NCBI RefSeq assembly: GCF_001905665.1
Contig: NZ_LIVX01000007.1
Span: forward strand, 124,001-188,000
DNA from: Streptomyces sp. CB02261
GTDB taxonomy: Bacteria > Actinomycetota > Actinomycetes > Streptomycetales > Streptomycetaceae
Direction of reading: 5' to 3'
DNA: 64,000 nucleotides
A program made the translations under genes and the position numbers. Of the stretch, positions 1 through 9,149 are shown in pieces (positions within the stretch are counted from its first letter, which is position 1; each line of letters opens with the position of its first letter). The notes beneath the pieces are model-generated. The model saw only the letters and a list, made by a program, of their open reading frames with translations, was not told the DNA's origin and did not search any database.

Positions 1-1500
1 GCGAACGCCGACAGCGACCGCCGGCTGCGCGACGCCGAGGCGATCGGCGTCGCCGTCGCCGCGGCGCGGGCCGCCCAGACGGGCATCGACTGGCAGGACT
101 GCCCGGCCGACTGGGGCCTGGAGAAGCCGATCCAGTGCGGCTGGGTCACCGTCCCCGTCGACTACGCCAAGCCCCACGGCAAGAAGATCAAGATCGCGGT
201 CGACCGGATCGGCGCCACCGGTACACCCGCCGAGCGCCAGGGCGCGCTCCTCTACAACCCCGGCGGCCCCGGCGGCTCCGGCCTGCGCTTCCCGCGCCGG
301 GTCACCACCAAGAACGCGATCTGGGCGAACACCGCCAAGGCCTACGACTTCGTGGGCTTCGACCCGCGCGGCGTCGGCAAGTCGGCCCCCATCTCCTGCG
401 TCGACCCGACCGAGTTCGTCAAGGGCCCCAAGCTCGACCCGGTCCCCGACAGCGAGGCCGACAAGCGCGCGCAGCGCAAGCTCGCCGCCGAATACGCCCA
501 GGGCTGCGCCGAGAAGAGCGGCGACCTGCTGCCGCACATCAACACCCTCAACACCGCCCGCGACCTCGACGTCGTCCGCGCCGCCCTCGGCGAGAAGAAG
601 CTCAACTTCGTCGGCGTCTCCTACGGCACCTACCTCGGCGCGGTCTACGGCACCCTCTTCCCGAGCCACGTCCGCCGCATGGTCCTCGACAGCGTCGTCA
701 ACCCGTCGACGCGCAAGATCTGGTACGAGGCCAACCTCGACCAGGACATCGCCTTCGAGGGCCGGCTCGAGGACTGGATGACCTGGGTCGCCCAGCACGA
801 CGCCACCTACCACCTCGGCGACACCTACGCGGAGGTCCGCCAGCAGTGGGACACCCTGCGCGCCGCCGCCAAGAAGGCGCCCCTCGGCGGCAAGGTCGGC
901 CCCGCCGAACTCGTCGCCTTCTTCCAGAACGCCCCGTACTACGACTCCATGTGGGCCCCGGTGGCCGAGGCCTGGAGCGCGTACGCCGCCGGTGACCCGC
1001 AGCCGCTGATCGACTCCGCGGCCGCCGATCTCACCGACACCGCAGGCAACGCCGCCTCGGAGAACGGCAACGCCGTCTACACCGCGGTCGAGTGCGCCGA
1101 CGCGCCCTGGCCCACCAGCTGGAAGAAGTGGGACCGGGACAACAGTCGGCTCCACGAGCAGTACCCGTTCATGACCTGGGCCAACGCCTGGATGAACCTG
1201 CCCTGCGCCACCTGGTCCACCCCGCGCCAGCGCCCCACCGAGGTGAAGACCGGCAAGGGCCTGCCGCCGGTGCTCATCACCCAGGCCGAGCGTGACGCCG
1301 CCACCCCGTACGGCGGCGCCGTCGAACTGCACAAGCGGTTCAAGGGCTCGCGCCTGATCACGGAGAAGGACGCCGGCTCGCACGGCATCACCAACCTGGT
1401 CAACCCGTGCCTCAACACCAAGGTCGAGGCCTACCTGCTGACCGGGAAGCTGGACGCCAGGGACCAGACCTGCGCCCCGCACGCCACGCCGCAGCCGTAA
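1..1500 (+). CDS. Alpha/beta hydrolase, tripeptidyl-aminopeptidase (TAP) type, 5' end outside window
   Basis: The frame is already open at base 1, so the start and any signal peptide lie upstream; 499 residues are visible. The oxyanion-loop motif GGPGGSG, the strand DFVGFDPRGVGKS and the nucleophile elbow GVSYGT (Ser between Gly-Val and Tyr-Gly) are in the order expected for the Streptomyces SlpD/SlpE/Tap family of secreted exopeptidases. The C-terminal part has the TAP-type domain with the likely acid in QAERDAATPYGGA and His in AGSHGI. Known relatives release N-terminal tripeptides outside the cell; the exact substrate here is inferred. The gene ends just before a perfect hairpin. Confidence 0.85.
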   Translation, partial: ANADSDRRLRDAEAIGVAVAAARAAQTGIDWQDCPADWGLEKPIQCGWVTVPVDYAKPHGKKIKIAVDRIGATGTPAERQGALLYNPGGPGGSGLRFPRRVTTKNAIWANTAKAYDFVGFDPRGVGKSAPISCVDPTEFVKGPKLDPVPDSEADKRAQRKLAAEYAQGCAEKSGDLLPHINTLNTARDLDVVRAALGEKKLNFVGVSYGTYLGAVYGTLFPSHVRRMVLDSVVNPSTRKIWYEANLDQDIAFEGRLEDWMTWVAQHDATYHLGDTYAEVRQQWDTLRAAAKKAPLGGKVGPAELVAFFQNAPYYDSMWAPVAEAWSAYAAGDPQPLIDSAAADLTDTAGNAASENGNAVYTAVECADAPWPTSWKKWDRDNSRLHEQYPFMTWANAWMNLPCATWSTPRQRPTEVKTGKGLPPVLITQAERDAATPYGGAVELHKRFKGSRLITEKDAGSHGITNLVNPCLNTKVEAYLLTGKLDARDQTCAPHATPQP

Positions 1501-1507
1501 CGGCCGC

Positions 1508-1554
1508 GAACGGGACGGGGGGAGGGGCCGACGGTCCCTCCCCCCGTCCCGTTC
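1508..1554. terminator. Bidirectional hairpin terminator
   Basis: Perfect 19-bp inverted repeat (arms 1508-1526 and 1536-1554) with a 9-nt loop. It fills the gap between the hydrolase stop and the convergent epimerase stop at 1555, so it can serve both. Confidence 0.85.
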
Positions 1555-2592
1555 TCACCGCCTGGCCGCCAGCCAGGCGTCCTCCGCCGCGTAGTCGAAG
1601 AAGTCCACCCCGTACTTCGCGAGGTTGGGGAAGGCCTCCCGCCACTCCCGTCCCGCGAGGTGCCCGGCGAGCCACTCGACCGTCGCCGGCAGCGACTCGG
1701 CGTACGACACCACCGGCCGGTACCCCAACTCCCGCTCGGCCGCCGTCATGTCGTAGACCATGGGACGCGGGGCCGTCCACGGCGTCAGCCCCACGATGCC
1801 CTCCGGCGGCGGTCCCTCGATCAGCACCGTCTCGCTCTCCGCCCCCATGGCCGCGTCGATCGCCGCCCCGATCTCCGCCACCGTCGGCGCCTCCGGGTCG
1901 GCGCCGTTGAGCACCCGGCTGCCCGGGTTCGCCGCCGCGAGCCGGACCAGCTCCGCCAGGTTGTCCACGTGGACCGGGTGGAACCGCGAGGCGCCGCCGT
2001 ACGCGAGGAGGCGCACCGGCCGCCCGTCGAGCACCCGCTTCACGAACCACAGCTCACGCGGACCCGGGCAGTACGGGCCGTGGATGGCGCCCGCCCGCAG
2101 TAGCGTCGTCGGCAGCGCCTCGCCCGCCGCGAGCAACTCCCGCTCCAGGGCCACCTTCCGCGTGCCGTACGAGGTGTCGCCCGGCGCGACCGTCCGCCAG
2201 TCCTCCGCGACCGGCACCGGGTAGGCGGGGAAGCCGTCCGGCCGGTCCTGCGTGTCGAAGCTGCGGCCCTCCTCGTCCTCGTAGACGGCGCCGCTCGACA
2301 CCACCACCGCCGAACCGATCCGGTCGGCGAGACCGGTCAGCTGCCTGCCGTGCCCGCCGTCGTACGCGACGATGTCGACGAGCACGTCACAGCCGTCGCC
2401 GAGTCCGGCCGCGAGCGCGCCCTCCTCGGTGCGGTCCAGCCGCACCGACCGGACCTCGTCCGGCCACCTGTCGTCCCTGACGCCGCCCCGCGAGGCGGCC
2501 GTCACCTCCCAGCCGTCCGCGACGAGGGCCCGTACGGCCGCCCGCCCCACCTGCCCCGACGCACCCAGCACGAACGCGTTTCCCTTGATCAT
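1555..2592 (-). CDS. NAD-dependent epimerase/reductase (SDR superfamily)
   Basis: A 345-aa protein with an N-terminal Rossmann motif (FVLGASGQVGRAAV), YGTRK as the likely Tyr-x-x-x-Lys catalytic pair near residue 145, and an extended-SDR layout close to nucleotide-sugar epimerases and isoflavone-reductase-like proteins. Substrate cannot be told. No Shine-Dalgarno sequence precedes the ATG; instead a -10-like TAGCGT (2600-2605, minus strand) ends 7 nt before it, which suggests a leaderless transcript. Gene stands alone, convergent with the upstream hydrolase. Confidence 0.8.
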   Translation of the reverse strand: MIKGNAFVLGASGQVGRAAVRALVADGWEVTAASRGGVRDDRWPDEVRSVRLDRTEEGALAAGLGDGCDVLVDIVAYDGGHGRQLTGLADRIGSAVVVSSGAVYEDEEGRSFDTQDRPDGFPAYPVPVAEDWRTVAPGDTSYGTRKVALERELLAAGEALPTTLLRAGAIHGPYCPGPRELWFVKRVLDGRPVRLLAYGGASRFHPVHVDNLAELVRLAAANPGSRVLNGADPEAPTVAEIGAAIDAAMGAESETVLIEGPPPEGIVGLTPWTAPRPMVYDMTAAERELGYRPVVSYAESLPATVEWLAGHLAGREWREAFPNLAKYGVDFFDYAAEDAWLAARR

Positions 2593-2656
2593 GGAGGCGA
2601 CGCTACGGGCGCCCGGAGCCCCGGCCCAGGGGATTGCGCCGTGCGCGGATCCGCCC

Positions 2657-3373
2657 TCAGCGTTCCCGTCCGGGGAACTTCCGCGCCGGGCCCCCGGGCG
2701 CCTCGGCGGCCTTCACGTCCGCCGCGTACGCGTCCACGTACTCCTGACCCGACAGGCGCAGGATCTCGTACATGATCTCGTCGGTGACCGCGCGGACCAC
2801 GGCCCGCTCGTCCGCCGACCCGGCGAACCGGGAGAAGTCCAGCGGCTCCCCGAACCGGATGGTGACCCGGCGGATCCGCGGCACGACCTTGCCCGGCGGC
2901 TGGATCTCGAAGGTCCCCACCATCGCGCACGGCACCACCGGGACCCCGGCCGTCAGCGCCATCACCGCCACCCCCACCTTCCCCTTGTAGAGCCGCCCGT
3001 CGTGCGAACGCGTCCCCTCCGGATAGATGCCGAGCAGCTCGCCGCGGTCCAGCACCCCGAGCCCCTCGCGGATGGCGGCCTTCCCGGCCTCCTTGCCCGA
3101 GCGGTCGACCGGGATCTGACCGGCGGCCCGGAAGAACGCGGCGGTGAGCCGGCCCTTGATCCCCGGCCCCGTGAAGTACTCCTGCTTCGCGAGGAAGGTG
3201 ATCCGCCGGGTGATCACGGCCGGCATCAGGAAGTGGTCGGAGAAGGAGAGGTGATTGCCCGCGACGATCGCCGCGCCCTCCTCGGGGATGTGCTCGAGCC
3301 CCTCGATCCGGGGCCGGAAGAGCAGCTTCAGGAGCGGTCCGAGCAGCACGTACTTCATCAGGTGGTAGAACAC
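2657..3373 (-). CDS. 1-acyl-sn-glycerol-3-phosphate acyltransferase family (PlsC-like)
   Basis: The protein carries the acyltransferase signature H-x4-D (NHLSFSD), FPEG-type block (YPEGTRSHDGRLYKGKVG) and a Pro-rich block near VVPCAMVG, in the usual order. The family moves an acyl chain to lysophosphatidate in membrane phospholipid synthesis, at the cytoplasmic membrane. I chose GTG at 3373 (238 aa, VFYHLMKYVLLG) because a GGGGGT ribosome site lies 6 nt upstream. An alternative TTG at 3400 would add nine codons including a TTA codon, which is rare in Streptomyces vegetative genes, and it has no ribosome site. Divergent from the DUF3048 gene. Confidence 0.85.
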   Translation of the reverse strand: MFYHLMKYVLLGPLLKLLFRPRIEGLEHIPEEGAAIVAGNHLSFSDHFLMPAVITRRITFLAKQEYFTGPGIKGRLTAAFFRAAGQIPVDRSGKEAGKAAIREGLGVLDRGELLGIYPEGTRSHDGRLYKGKVGVAVMALTAGVPVVPCAMVGTFEIQPPGKVVPRIRRVTIRFGEPLDFSRFAGSADERAVVRAVTDEIMYEILRLSGQEYVDAYAADVKAAEAPGGPARKFPGRER

Positions 3374-3453
3374 CCGTAACCCCCGTTCGTCGTCCGTCAA
3401 GCCCCGTTGTATCCGTGTGCGGCCCCGTGGTCCACTGGTGGGGGAGCGTCACC

Positions 3454-4479
3454 ATGAGAGGCGAGCGCGGGGCCAGGCGCCCCGGCCGTGTCCTCACCGC
3501 GCTGCTCTGCGCGCTGACGGCGGCCGGGCTGTACGGCTGCTCCGACTCGGGCCCTCCCAAACCCGCCCCGGTGCCGACCCCCTCGCCCGCGACCACGGCC
3601 CCCGCGCCGACGACACCGGCGCCCGCCGGGCGCTCACCCTTCACCGGGCTCCCCGCACGGCCCGCCCCGGTCCTCGCCGTCAAGATCGACAACGTGACCG
3701 CGGCCCGCCCCCACACCGGACTCGGCGCCGCCGACCTCGTCTACGTCGAACAGGTCGAGGGCGGGGTCACCCGGCTCCTCGCCGTGTACTCCTCCCGCCT
3801 CCCCGACCTCGCCGGACCCGTCCGCAGCGCCCGCGAATCCGACCTCGAACTCCTCGGCGCCTTCGGCCGGCCGGTCCTCGCCTACTCCGGGGCGCAGTCC
3901 GCCCTGAACCCCCTGGTGCGGGCCGCGCCGCTGCACCCCGTCACCGAGACCACGGCCCCCGGGGCCTTCCGGCGCTCCCCGGACCGGGCCGCGCCGCACA
4001 ATCTCTACCTGCGGCCCGAGCGGGCCCTCGCCACCGACCCCGGAGCCGGGGACGCGCGGGACATCGGCTTCCGCTTCGGGCCGGCACCTGGCGGCGGCAC
4101 CCCGGTCGCCTCCGAGACCGTCCGCTTCCCCGCGGCCCGCTACACCTTCACCTGGTCCGCCGCCGACCGGAGCTGGCGGGTGGCGATGGACGGCCGCGCC
4201 GCCCGTGCCACCGACACCGGGCCGCTGCGCCCGTCGACGGTCGTCGTCCAGCGGGTCGCCGTCCGCGCCTCCGACTTCCGGGACCGGTCCGGCGCGGTCT
4301 CCCCGTACACCGAGACCGTCGGCAGCGGCACCGCGCTCGTCCTGCGCGACGGACGCGCCCACGAGGCCCACTGGTCCCGGCCCTCGGCGTCGGCGGGCAC
4401 CACGTTCACCACCCCCGACGGAGCACCGCTGGCCTTCGCCCCGGGCCAGGTCTGGGTGGTCCTGGCACCCAAGGGCTAG
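3454..4479 (+). CDS. DUF3048-domain lipoprotein
   Basis: A 341-aa predicted lipoprotein: basic N-region, hydrophobic core and lipobox LYGC near residue 29, then a Pro/Thr-rich linker (residues about 32-60), then a DUF3048 domain beginning at PFTGLPARPAPVLAVKIDN and including the conserved VYVEQVEGGVTRLLAVY and GPVRSARESDLEL blocks. DUF3048 proteins (YerB-like) are cell-surface proteins of unknown function. An in-frame ATG 13 codons earlier is less likely because GGGGAG sits just upstream of 3454 and the shorter form gives a proper signal peptide. Confidence 0.85.
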   Translation: MRGERGARRPGRVLTALLCALTAAGLYGCSDSGPPKPAPVPTPSPATTAPAPTTPAPAGRSPFTGLPARPAPVLAVKIDNVTAARPHTGLGAADLVYVEQVEGGVTRLLAVYSSRLPDLAGPVRSARESDLELLGAFGRPVLAYSGAQSALNPLVRAAPLHPVTETTAPGAFRRSPDRAAPHNLYLRPERALATDPGAGDARDIGFRFGPAPGGGTPVASETVRFPAARYTFTWSAADRSWRVAMDGRAARATDTGPLRPSTVVVQRVAVRASDFRDRSGAVSPYTETVGSGTALVLRDGRAHEAHWSRPSASAGTTFTTPDGAPLAFAPGQVWVVLAPKG

Positions 4480-4554
4480 GGGCGTCTCGCCGCTCAGGCC
4501 GGACCCGTACGGACTCGCCCTAGGGGGGGCCAGGCCGGCCCTCATACGGGGTTG

Positions 4555-4579
4555 CCCCGGGGTCAGACCGACCCCGGGG
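4555..4579. terminator. Bidirectional hairpin terminator
   Basis: Perfect 10-bp inverted repeat CCCCGGGGTC / GACCCCGGGG with a 5-nt loop, between the convergent DUF3048 gene and the small membrane-protein gene. It is flanked by two near-identical copies of a TCGCCCTAGGGG element (4512-4526, 4580-4594). Confidence 0.75.
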
Positions 4580-4587
4580 GAGTCGCC

Positions 4588-4800
4588 CTAGGGGCGCGCG
4601 GGCCCCGCGCCCGTCGGTGGGCGGCGGCGGGGGCCGGGCGGGGCCGCGCCGTCCGACGCCGCCATCCCGATCGTGACCACGCCCAGCACCACCCAGCCGA
4701 ACCAGAGCCAGCCACTGCTGCCGAGCGCCACCGTGTAGGCCGTCGTCAGCACCAAAGCGGCGAAGGTGAGCACCGCCATCGTCTTCGTGGAACCGGACAT
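4588..4800 (-). CDS. Small two-helix membrane protein, unknown function
   Basis: A 70-aa protein with two hydrophobic segments (about residues 7-25 and 30-46) and a Pro/Arg-rich tail. A GGAGGA ribosome site precedes the ATG. No domain recognised. It lies downstream of the CtaG-like gene on the same strand, about 115 nt away, so co-transcription is possible. The stop codon falls inside a CCCTAGGG palindrome. Confidence 0.6.
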   Translation of the reverse strand: MSGSTKTMAVLTFAALVLTTAYTVALGSSGWLWFGWVVLGVVTIGMAASDGAAPPGPRRRPPTGAGPARP

Positions 4801-4916
4801 CAGTCCGCCCTCCTCCCGACCGAGGCCACGGAAGCCGTCCCGACCATCGTGACCCCCCGAGAGGGGCGCGCGCTACTCCCAGGACACACCGGGCGTGCGC
4901 CGGGCGCCCGCCGGTG

Positions 4917-5864
4917 TCACCGCCGCGTCTGGAGCGAGGCCAGGTACGCGTTGTACGCCTCCAGCTCCTTGTCCCCGTCCCGGTCGGCCGCCCGGTCCTG
5001 GCGGACCGCCTGCCGCTGCTCGGAGTGGTACCACTGGTAGACGAGCGCGATCAGCACGAGCACGGACGGGATCTCGCTGAACGCCCAGGCGATGCCGCCC
5101 GCCGCGTTCTGGTCGGAGAGCGCGTCGATGCCCAGCGAGGCCGGCGGACTCGCGTACGCGCCGACCATCGGCTCCGACGCCATCATCAGCGCGATGCCGA
5201 AGAAGGCGTGGAACGGCATGCCCGCGAACAGCTCCAGCATCCGCATCACGTAGCCCGGCCGGTGCGGGCCCGGGTCCACGCCCATGATCGGCCAGAAGAA
5301 GACCACGCCCACCATCAGGAAGTGGACCATCATCCCGATGTGGCCCGGCTTCGAGCTCATCAGGAAGTCGAAGAGCGGCGTGAAGTACAGCGCGTACAGG
5401 CTCGCGATGAACATCGGGATCGTGAAGCCGGGGTGCGTGATGACCTTCATGTACCGGCTGTGCAGCAGCTTCAGGAGCAGCTCGCGCGGGCCCATCGCGC
5501 CCCGCCCCGCCACCGGCAGCGCCCGCAGCGCGAGCGTGACGGGCGCGCCCAGGAGCAGCAGGATCGGCGACAGCATGGAGATCACCATGTGCTGCACCAT
5601 GTGCACGCTGAACATGACCATGCCGTAGTCGTTGAGCCTGGTGCACATGACGAGGGCGATGGTCAGTACGCCGACCGTGAAGAACACCGTCCGGCTCACC
5701 GGCCACGCGTCCCCGCGCCGGCGCAGCCGCGTCACACCCCACCCGTAGAGACCGAGCGCCGTGAGACAGCCGATCAGGAAGAAGAGGTCGGGAGAGAACT
5801 CCAGGCCCCGTCCCAGCGTGAACGGCGGCAGATCCGTGGTCATGCCGTGCCCGCTGTGATCCAT
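4917..5864 (-). CDS. Cytochrome c oxidase assembly protein, CtaG/Caa3 family
   Basis: A 315-aa polytopic membrane protein with multiple hydrophobic helices. Hallmarks of the Caa3_CtaG family are visible: MVMFSVHMVQHMVISMLSP with paired His residues, LGAPVTLALRALP, and the late GMPFHAFFGIALM. The His-rich N-terminus MDHSGHGM could bind copper (inference). Family members help assemble or supply copper to the Cu centre of caa3-type cytochrome c oxidase. I start at ATG 5864, preceded by CAGGAG (5873-5878), instead of the upstream in-frame ATG at 5906 which would add 14 residues without a ribosome site. Confidence 0.88.
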   Translation of the reverse strand: MDHSGHGMTTDLPPFTLGRGLEFSPDLFFLIGCLTALGLYGWGVTRLRRRGDAWPVSRTVFFTVGVLTIALVMCTRLNDYGMVMFSVHMVQHMVISMLSPILLLLGAPVTLALRALPVAGRGAMGPRELLLKLLHSRYMKVITHPGFTIPMFIASLYALYFTPLFDFLMSSKPGHIGMMVHFLMVGVVFFWPIMGVDPGPHRPGYVMRMLELFAGMPFHAFFGIALMMASEPMVGAYASPPASLGIDALSDQNAAGGIAWAFSEIPSVLVLIALVYQWYHSEQRQAVRQDRAADRDGDKELEAYNAYLASLQTRR

Positions 5865-5968
5865 CGTGTGCACTCCTGGAGCCCGATTCGTGCTTGTTGT
5901 CCGCACCAGACTAGAACCGCCCCCGGCCGCTGCTGCGACCGGGGGCGGATGTCACGCGCCGGTGACGG

Positions 5969-6994
5969 TCAGAGCACGCACTCCGCCTCGGCGTAGCGGT
6001 CGGCCGGGACCGTCTTGAGGGTCTCCACGGCCTGGGCCAGCGGAACCATCGTGATCTCCGTGCCGCGCAGCGCGGTCAGCATGCCGAACTCGCCGCGGTG
6101 CGCCGCCTCGACCGCGTGCCAGCCGAAGCGGGTGGCGAGGACCCGGTCGTACGCGGTCGGCGTGCCGCCGCGCTGGACGTGGCCGAGGATGACCGGGCGG
6201 GCCTCCTTGCCGAGGCGCCGCTCCAGCTCGACGGAGAGCTGGTTGGCGACGCCGGTGAACCGCTCGTGGCCGTAGATGTCGGTGCCGGCGGTCTTGAACT
6301 CCATCGAGCCCTCGCGCGGCTTCGCGCCCTCCGCGACGACGACGATCGCGAAGCGCTTGCCGTCGGCGAAGCGGGCGCCGACCCGGGCCGTCAGCTCGTC
6401 CATGTCGAAGGGGCGCTCGGGGACGACCACGGCGTGCGCGCCGGCGGCCATGCCGGAGTGCAGCGCTATCCAGCCGGTGTGACGGCCCATGACCTCGACG
6501 ACGAGGACCCGCTGGTGGGACTCGGCGGTGGTCTTCAGCCGGTCGAGGGCCTCGGTGGCGACGGTGACGGCCGTGTCGAAGCCGAAGGTGACGTCGGTGG
6601 AGGCGATGTCGTTGTCGATGGTCTTCGGGACGCCGACGATCGGGATGCCCGCCTCGGAGAGCAGGTTCGCCGCCTTCAGGGTGCCCTCGCCGCCGATCGG
6701 GATGATCGCGTCGAGACCCAGGTCGGCGACATGGCCGCGGGCACGCTCGACGCCGCCGACCAGGTGCGCGGGCTGGACCCGCGAGGAACCGAGGATGGTG
6801 CCGCCCCGGGCCAGGATGCCGCCCACCGCTTCGAGGTCGAGCTTGCGGTAGTCGCCCTCCAGGAGGCCCTTCCAGCCGTCGAGGAAACCGATGACCTCGT
6901 CGCCGTGGTCGACGACGGCGCGGTGCACGACGGAACGGATGACAGCGTTCAGACCGGGGCAGTCTCCGCCGGAGGTGAGCACGCCAATGCGCAT
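5969..6994 (-). CDS. pfkA: ATP-dependent 6-phosphofructokinase
   Basis: A 341-aa enzyme converting fructose 6-phosphate to fructose 1,6-bisphosphate in glycolysis. GVLTSGGDCPGLNAVIR (ATP loop), GGEGTLKAA, PKTIDNDI with the catalytic Asp, and VVEVMGRHTGWIAL (substrate site) are all present. The Gly in GGEGT at the position that is Asp in pyrophosphate-dependent enzymes predicts ATP use, although the following PKTIDND carries Lys where E. coli PfkA has Gly; this Gly/Lys pair is the pattern of actinomycete ATP-PFKs. A -10-like TAGGGT lies at 7058-7063 on the minus strand. Confidence 0.95.
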   Translation of the reverse strand: MRIGVLTSGGDCPGLNAVIRSVVHRAVVDHGDEVIGFLDGWKGLLEGDYRKLDLEAVGGILARGGTILGSSRVQPAHLVGGVERARGHVADLGLDAIIPIGGEGTLKAANLLSEAGIPIVGVPKTIDNDIASTDVTFGFDTAVTVATEALDRLKTTAESHQRVLVVEVMGRHTGWIALHSGMAAGAHAVVVPERPFDMDELTARVGARFADGKRFAIVVVAEGAKPREGSMEFKTAGTDIYGHERFTGVANQLSVELERRLGKEARPVILGHVQRGGTPTAYDRVLATRFGWHAVEAAHRGEFGMLTALRGTEITMVPLAQAVETLKTVPADRYAEAECVL

Positions 6995-7153
6995 AGCCCA
7001 TAAACCTTTGCAACGTGGGCCGACTCCCGGACCACGTCGTCCGGCTGGATCCCCGCCACCCTATAGCCGCTGGGTGACGGGGCCGAACCGGATGTCCGAA
7101 CGGTGGACAGCGTACGTGCGTACGAGAGGCCGGCAGCGGCGGCCGGGGCGACC

Positions 7154-7882
7154 CTAGGCGGGCTGCGTGGCCGCCGCGATGCGCTCGGCGCGCAGCGCCT
7201 CGTACCAGCGGTCGTCGGTCGGCGGCAGCGCGTTCACGTCGAGGGCCAGCTTCAGGAGCAGGTCCGCGATCTGCGGGTTGCGGGCCATGACGGGGCCGTG
7301 CATGTACGTACCGAACACGGTGTCGTTGTACGCGCCCTCGGTGCCGTCGCCGGTCCCGTTGCCGTTGCCGAAGACGGTCCGGGCGAAGGGCCGGGCCGTC
7401 GGGCCGAGGTGGGTGATGCCCTGGTGGTTCTCGAAGCCCGTCAGCTGGGGGAGGCCGAGCCGGGGGTCGATGTCCGCGAGGACGTCGCCGACGCACCGCT
7501 GACCCTCGCCACGGGTCGAGATCACGTCGATGAGACCGAGACCGGTCTCCCGCTCGCCGAGGTCGTTGATGAACTCGTGGCCCAGGATCTGGTAGCCGGC
7601 GCAGACCGAGAAGATGATCGCGCCGTTCGAGGCGGCCCGGCTCAGACCGCCGTCCCGCCGCAGCCGCTCGGCCGCGAGCCGCTGCGGACGGTCCTCGCCG
7701 CCACCGATCAGATAGATGTCGCCGGAGGTCGGCACCGGCTGGTCGCTGCGCACGTCGACGCGCTCGACGCTGAGGCGGCGCTGCTGGGCGCGGCGCTCGA
7801 CGACGAGGACGTTGCCCTGGTCGCCGTAGGTGCTGAGCAGGTCCGGGTAGACCCAGACCAGGCGCAGGCTGCTGTCAGTCAT
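7154..7882 (-). CDS. gatD: Lipid II isoglutaminyl synthase, glutamine amidotransferase subunit GatD
   Basis: A 242-aa class I glutamine amidotransferase of the CobB/CobQ type. The nucleophilic Cys lies in IFSVCAGYQILG and the catalytic His in TYMHGPVMARNP. It is 19 nt downstream of the Mur-ligase-like partner. The pair is known to amidate the alpha-carboxyl of D-Glu in the stem peptide of lipid II, producing D-isoglutamine; GatD supplies ammonia from glutamine. Location is cytoplasmic at the inner membrane face. Order murT then gatD, same strand, supports co-translation. Confidence 0.93.
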   Translation of the reverse strand: MTDSSLRLVWVYPDLLSTYGDQGNVLVVERRAQQRRLSVERVDVRSDQPVPTSGDIYLIGGGEDRPQRLAAERLRRDGGLSRAASNGAIIFSVCAGYQILGHEFINDLGERETGLGLIDVISTRGEGQRCVGDVLADIDPRLGLPQLTGFENHQGITHLGPTARPFARTVFGNGNGTGDGTEGAYNDTVFGTYMHGPVMARNPQIADLLLKLALDVNALPPTDDRWYEALRAERIAAATQPA

Positions 7883-7901
7883 GCTGCATGTCCTCTACGG
7901 G

Positions 7902-9149
7902 TCAGTTGCCGACGCGGCGGCGGACGTCCTGGAAGGCGGTGTAGTTGGCGATCAGCTCGATCTGTCCGGGCGGGGCCATCGCGACGGCCTCGTCCAGCGT
8001 CTCGCAGACGCGGAAGTCCACGCCCGCGACCTCGAGGCGGACCGCGAGGTCCAGCTTCCGGTCGCCGATCACCATGATCGGGTGGCCGGCGAGCCTGCCG
8101 TAGTCCACGTCCCACAGCCAGGAGGTGTCCGTGCCGTCGGCGCCGCGCGCGTTGACGGAGAGGATCACCGGGGCGGGCGGCCCGTCGATGAGGGAGAACG
8201 TCTCGAGCCAGCCGGCCGGGTTCTTCGCGAGCAGCAGTCGCAGGTCGCGGCCCTGGAACGAGATGACGTCGTAGCGTCCGGCGACGGCCTGCACCTGGTA
8301 CATGCGCTCCAGGGCCACCTGCGGCGGCACCCCGAAGACGGCGGCGACGGCGGCCGAGCTGGTCGCGTTCGCCTTGTTGGCGCGGCCGGGCAGCTGGAGC
8401 CGGATCGGCCAGGCCGAACCGTGCGGGTCGAGCACGTGGTCGCCGCTGAGCGCCCAGCTCGGCGCGGGGCGGCGGAAGCCGCACTCGCCGCAGAACCAGT
8501 CGTCGCCCGGACGCTGCATCACACCGCCGCAGGCGGGGCACGACCAGGCGTCGTCCTTCCACTCCTGGCCCGCGGCCACCCACACCACGTTAGGGGAGGA
8601 GGAGGCGGCCCAGACGATCAGCGGGTCGTCGGCGTTGGCGACGACGACGGCCTTGGTGCCGTTGAGACCCTCGCGCCACTTCTCGGCGAGCATGCGGGTC
8701 TCGGCGGCGCGGTCGAGCTGGTCGCGGGAGAGGTTGAGCAGCGCGATGACCTTCGGCGTGGTGTCGCGGGCGACTCCGGCGAGGTACTTCTCGTCGACCT
8801 CGATCACGCCGTACTTGGAGTCCGAGCCGCCGGCGAGTGCCGAGGTGATGCCGGCCGGCATGTTGGCGCCGAGGGCGTTGGAGACGACGGGGCCCGCGGC
8901 GCGCAGGGCCTCCGCGATCAGCCGCGTCGTGGTCGTCTTGCCGTTGGTCGCCGACACCAGGACGACGTCCAGATGCTGTGCGAGCCGGCCGAGCAGGTCG
9001 GGGTCGAGCTTCAGCGCCACCTTGCCGCCGATCACCGAACCGCTGCCGCGCCCCGCCGCCCGCGACACCGCGGCCGCCGCCCTGCCCGCCGTCACGGCCA
9101 GCTTGGCGCGCGGCGACAGCGGCTCTGGATTACCGGGGTGTCCTGACAT
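7902..9149 (-). CDS. murT: Lipid II isoglutaminyl synthase, Mur ligase-like subunit MurT
   Basis: A 415-aa protein with the Mur ligase ATP-binding loop SATNGKTTTTRLIAE, the central Mur domain, a four-Cys zinc ribbon (CPACGG ... CGECGFRRP, about residues 205-230) that is typical of MurT, and the C-terminal DUF1727 region ending near VELIANYTAFQDVRRRVG. It activates the D-Glu carboxylate with ATP for amidation by GatD. A strong ribosome site AAGGAGG precedes the ATG. The gene is divergent from def, with about 125 bp between them. Confidence 0.93.
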   Translation of the reverse strand: MSGHPGNPEPLSPRAKLAVTAGRAAAAVSRAAGRGSGSVIGGKVALKLDPDLLGRLAQHLDVVLVSATNGKTTTTRLIAEALRAAGPVVSNALGANMPAGITSALAGGSDSKYGVIEVDEKYLAGVARDTTPKVIALLNLSRDQLDRAAETRMLAEKWREGLNGTKAVVVANADDPLIVWAASSSPNVVWVAAGQEWKDDAWSCPACGGVMQRPGDDWFCGECGFRRPAPSWALSGDHVLDPHGSAWPIRLQLPGRANKANATSSAAVAAVFGVPPQVALERMYQVQAVAGRYDVISFQGRDLRLLLAKNPAGWLETFSLIDGPPAPVILSVNARGADGTDTSWLWDVDYGRLAGHPIMVIGDRKLDLAVRLEVAGVDFRVCETLDEAVAMAPPGQIELIANYTAFQDVRRRVGN

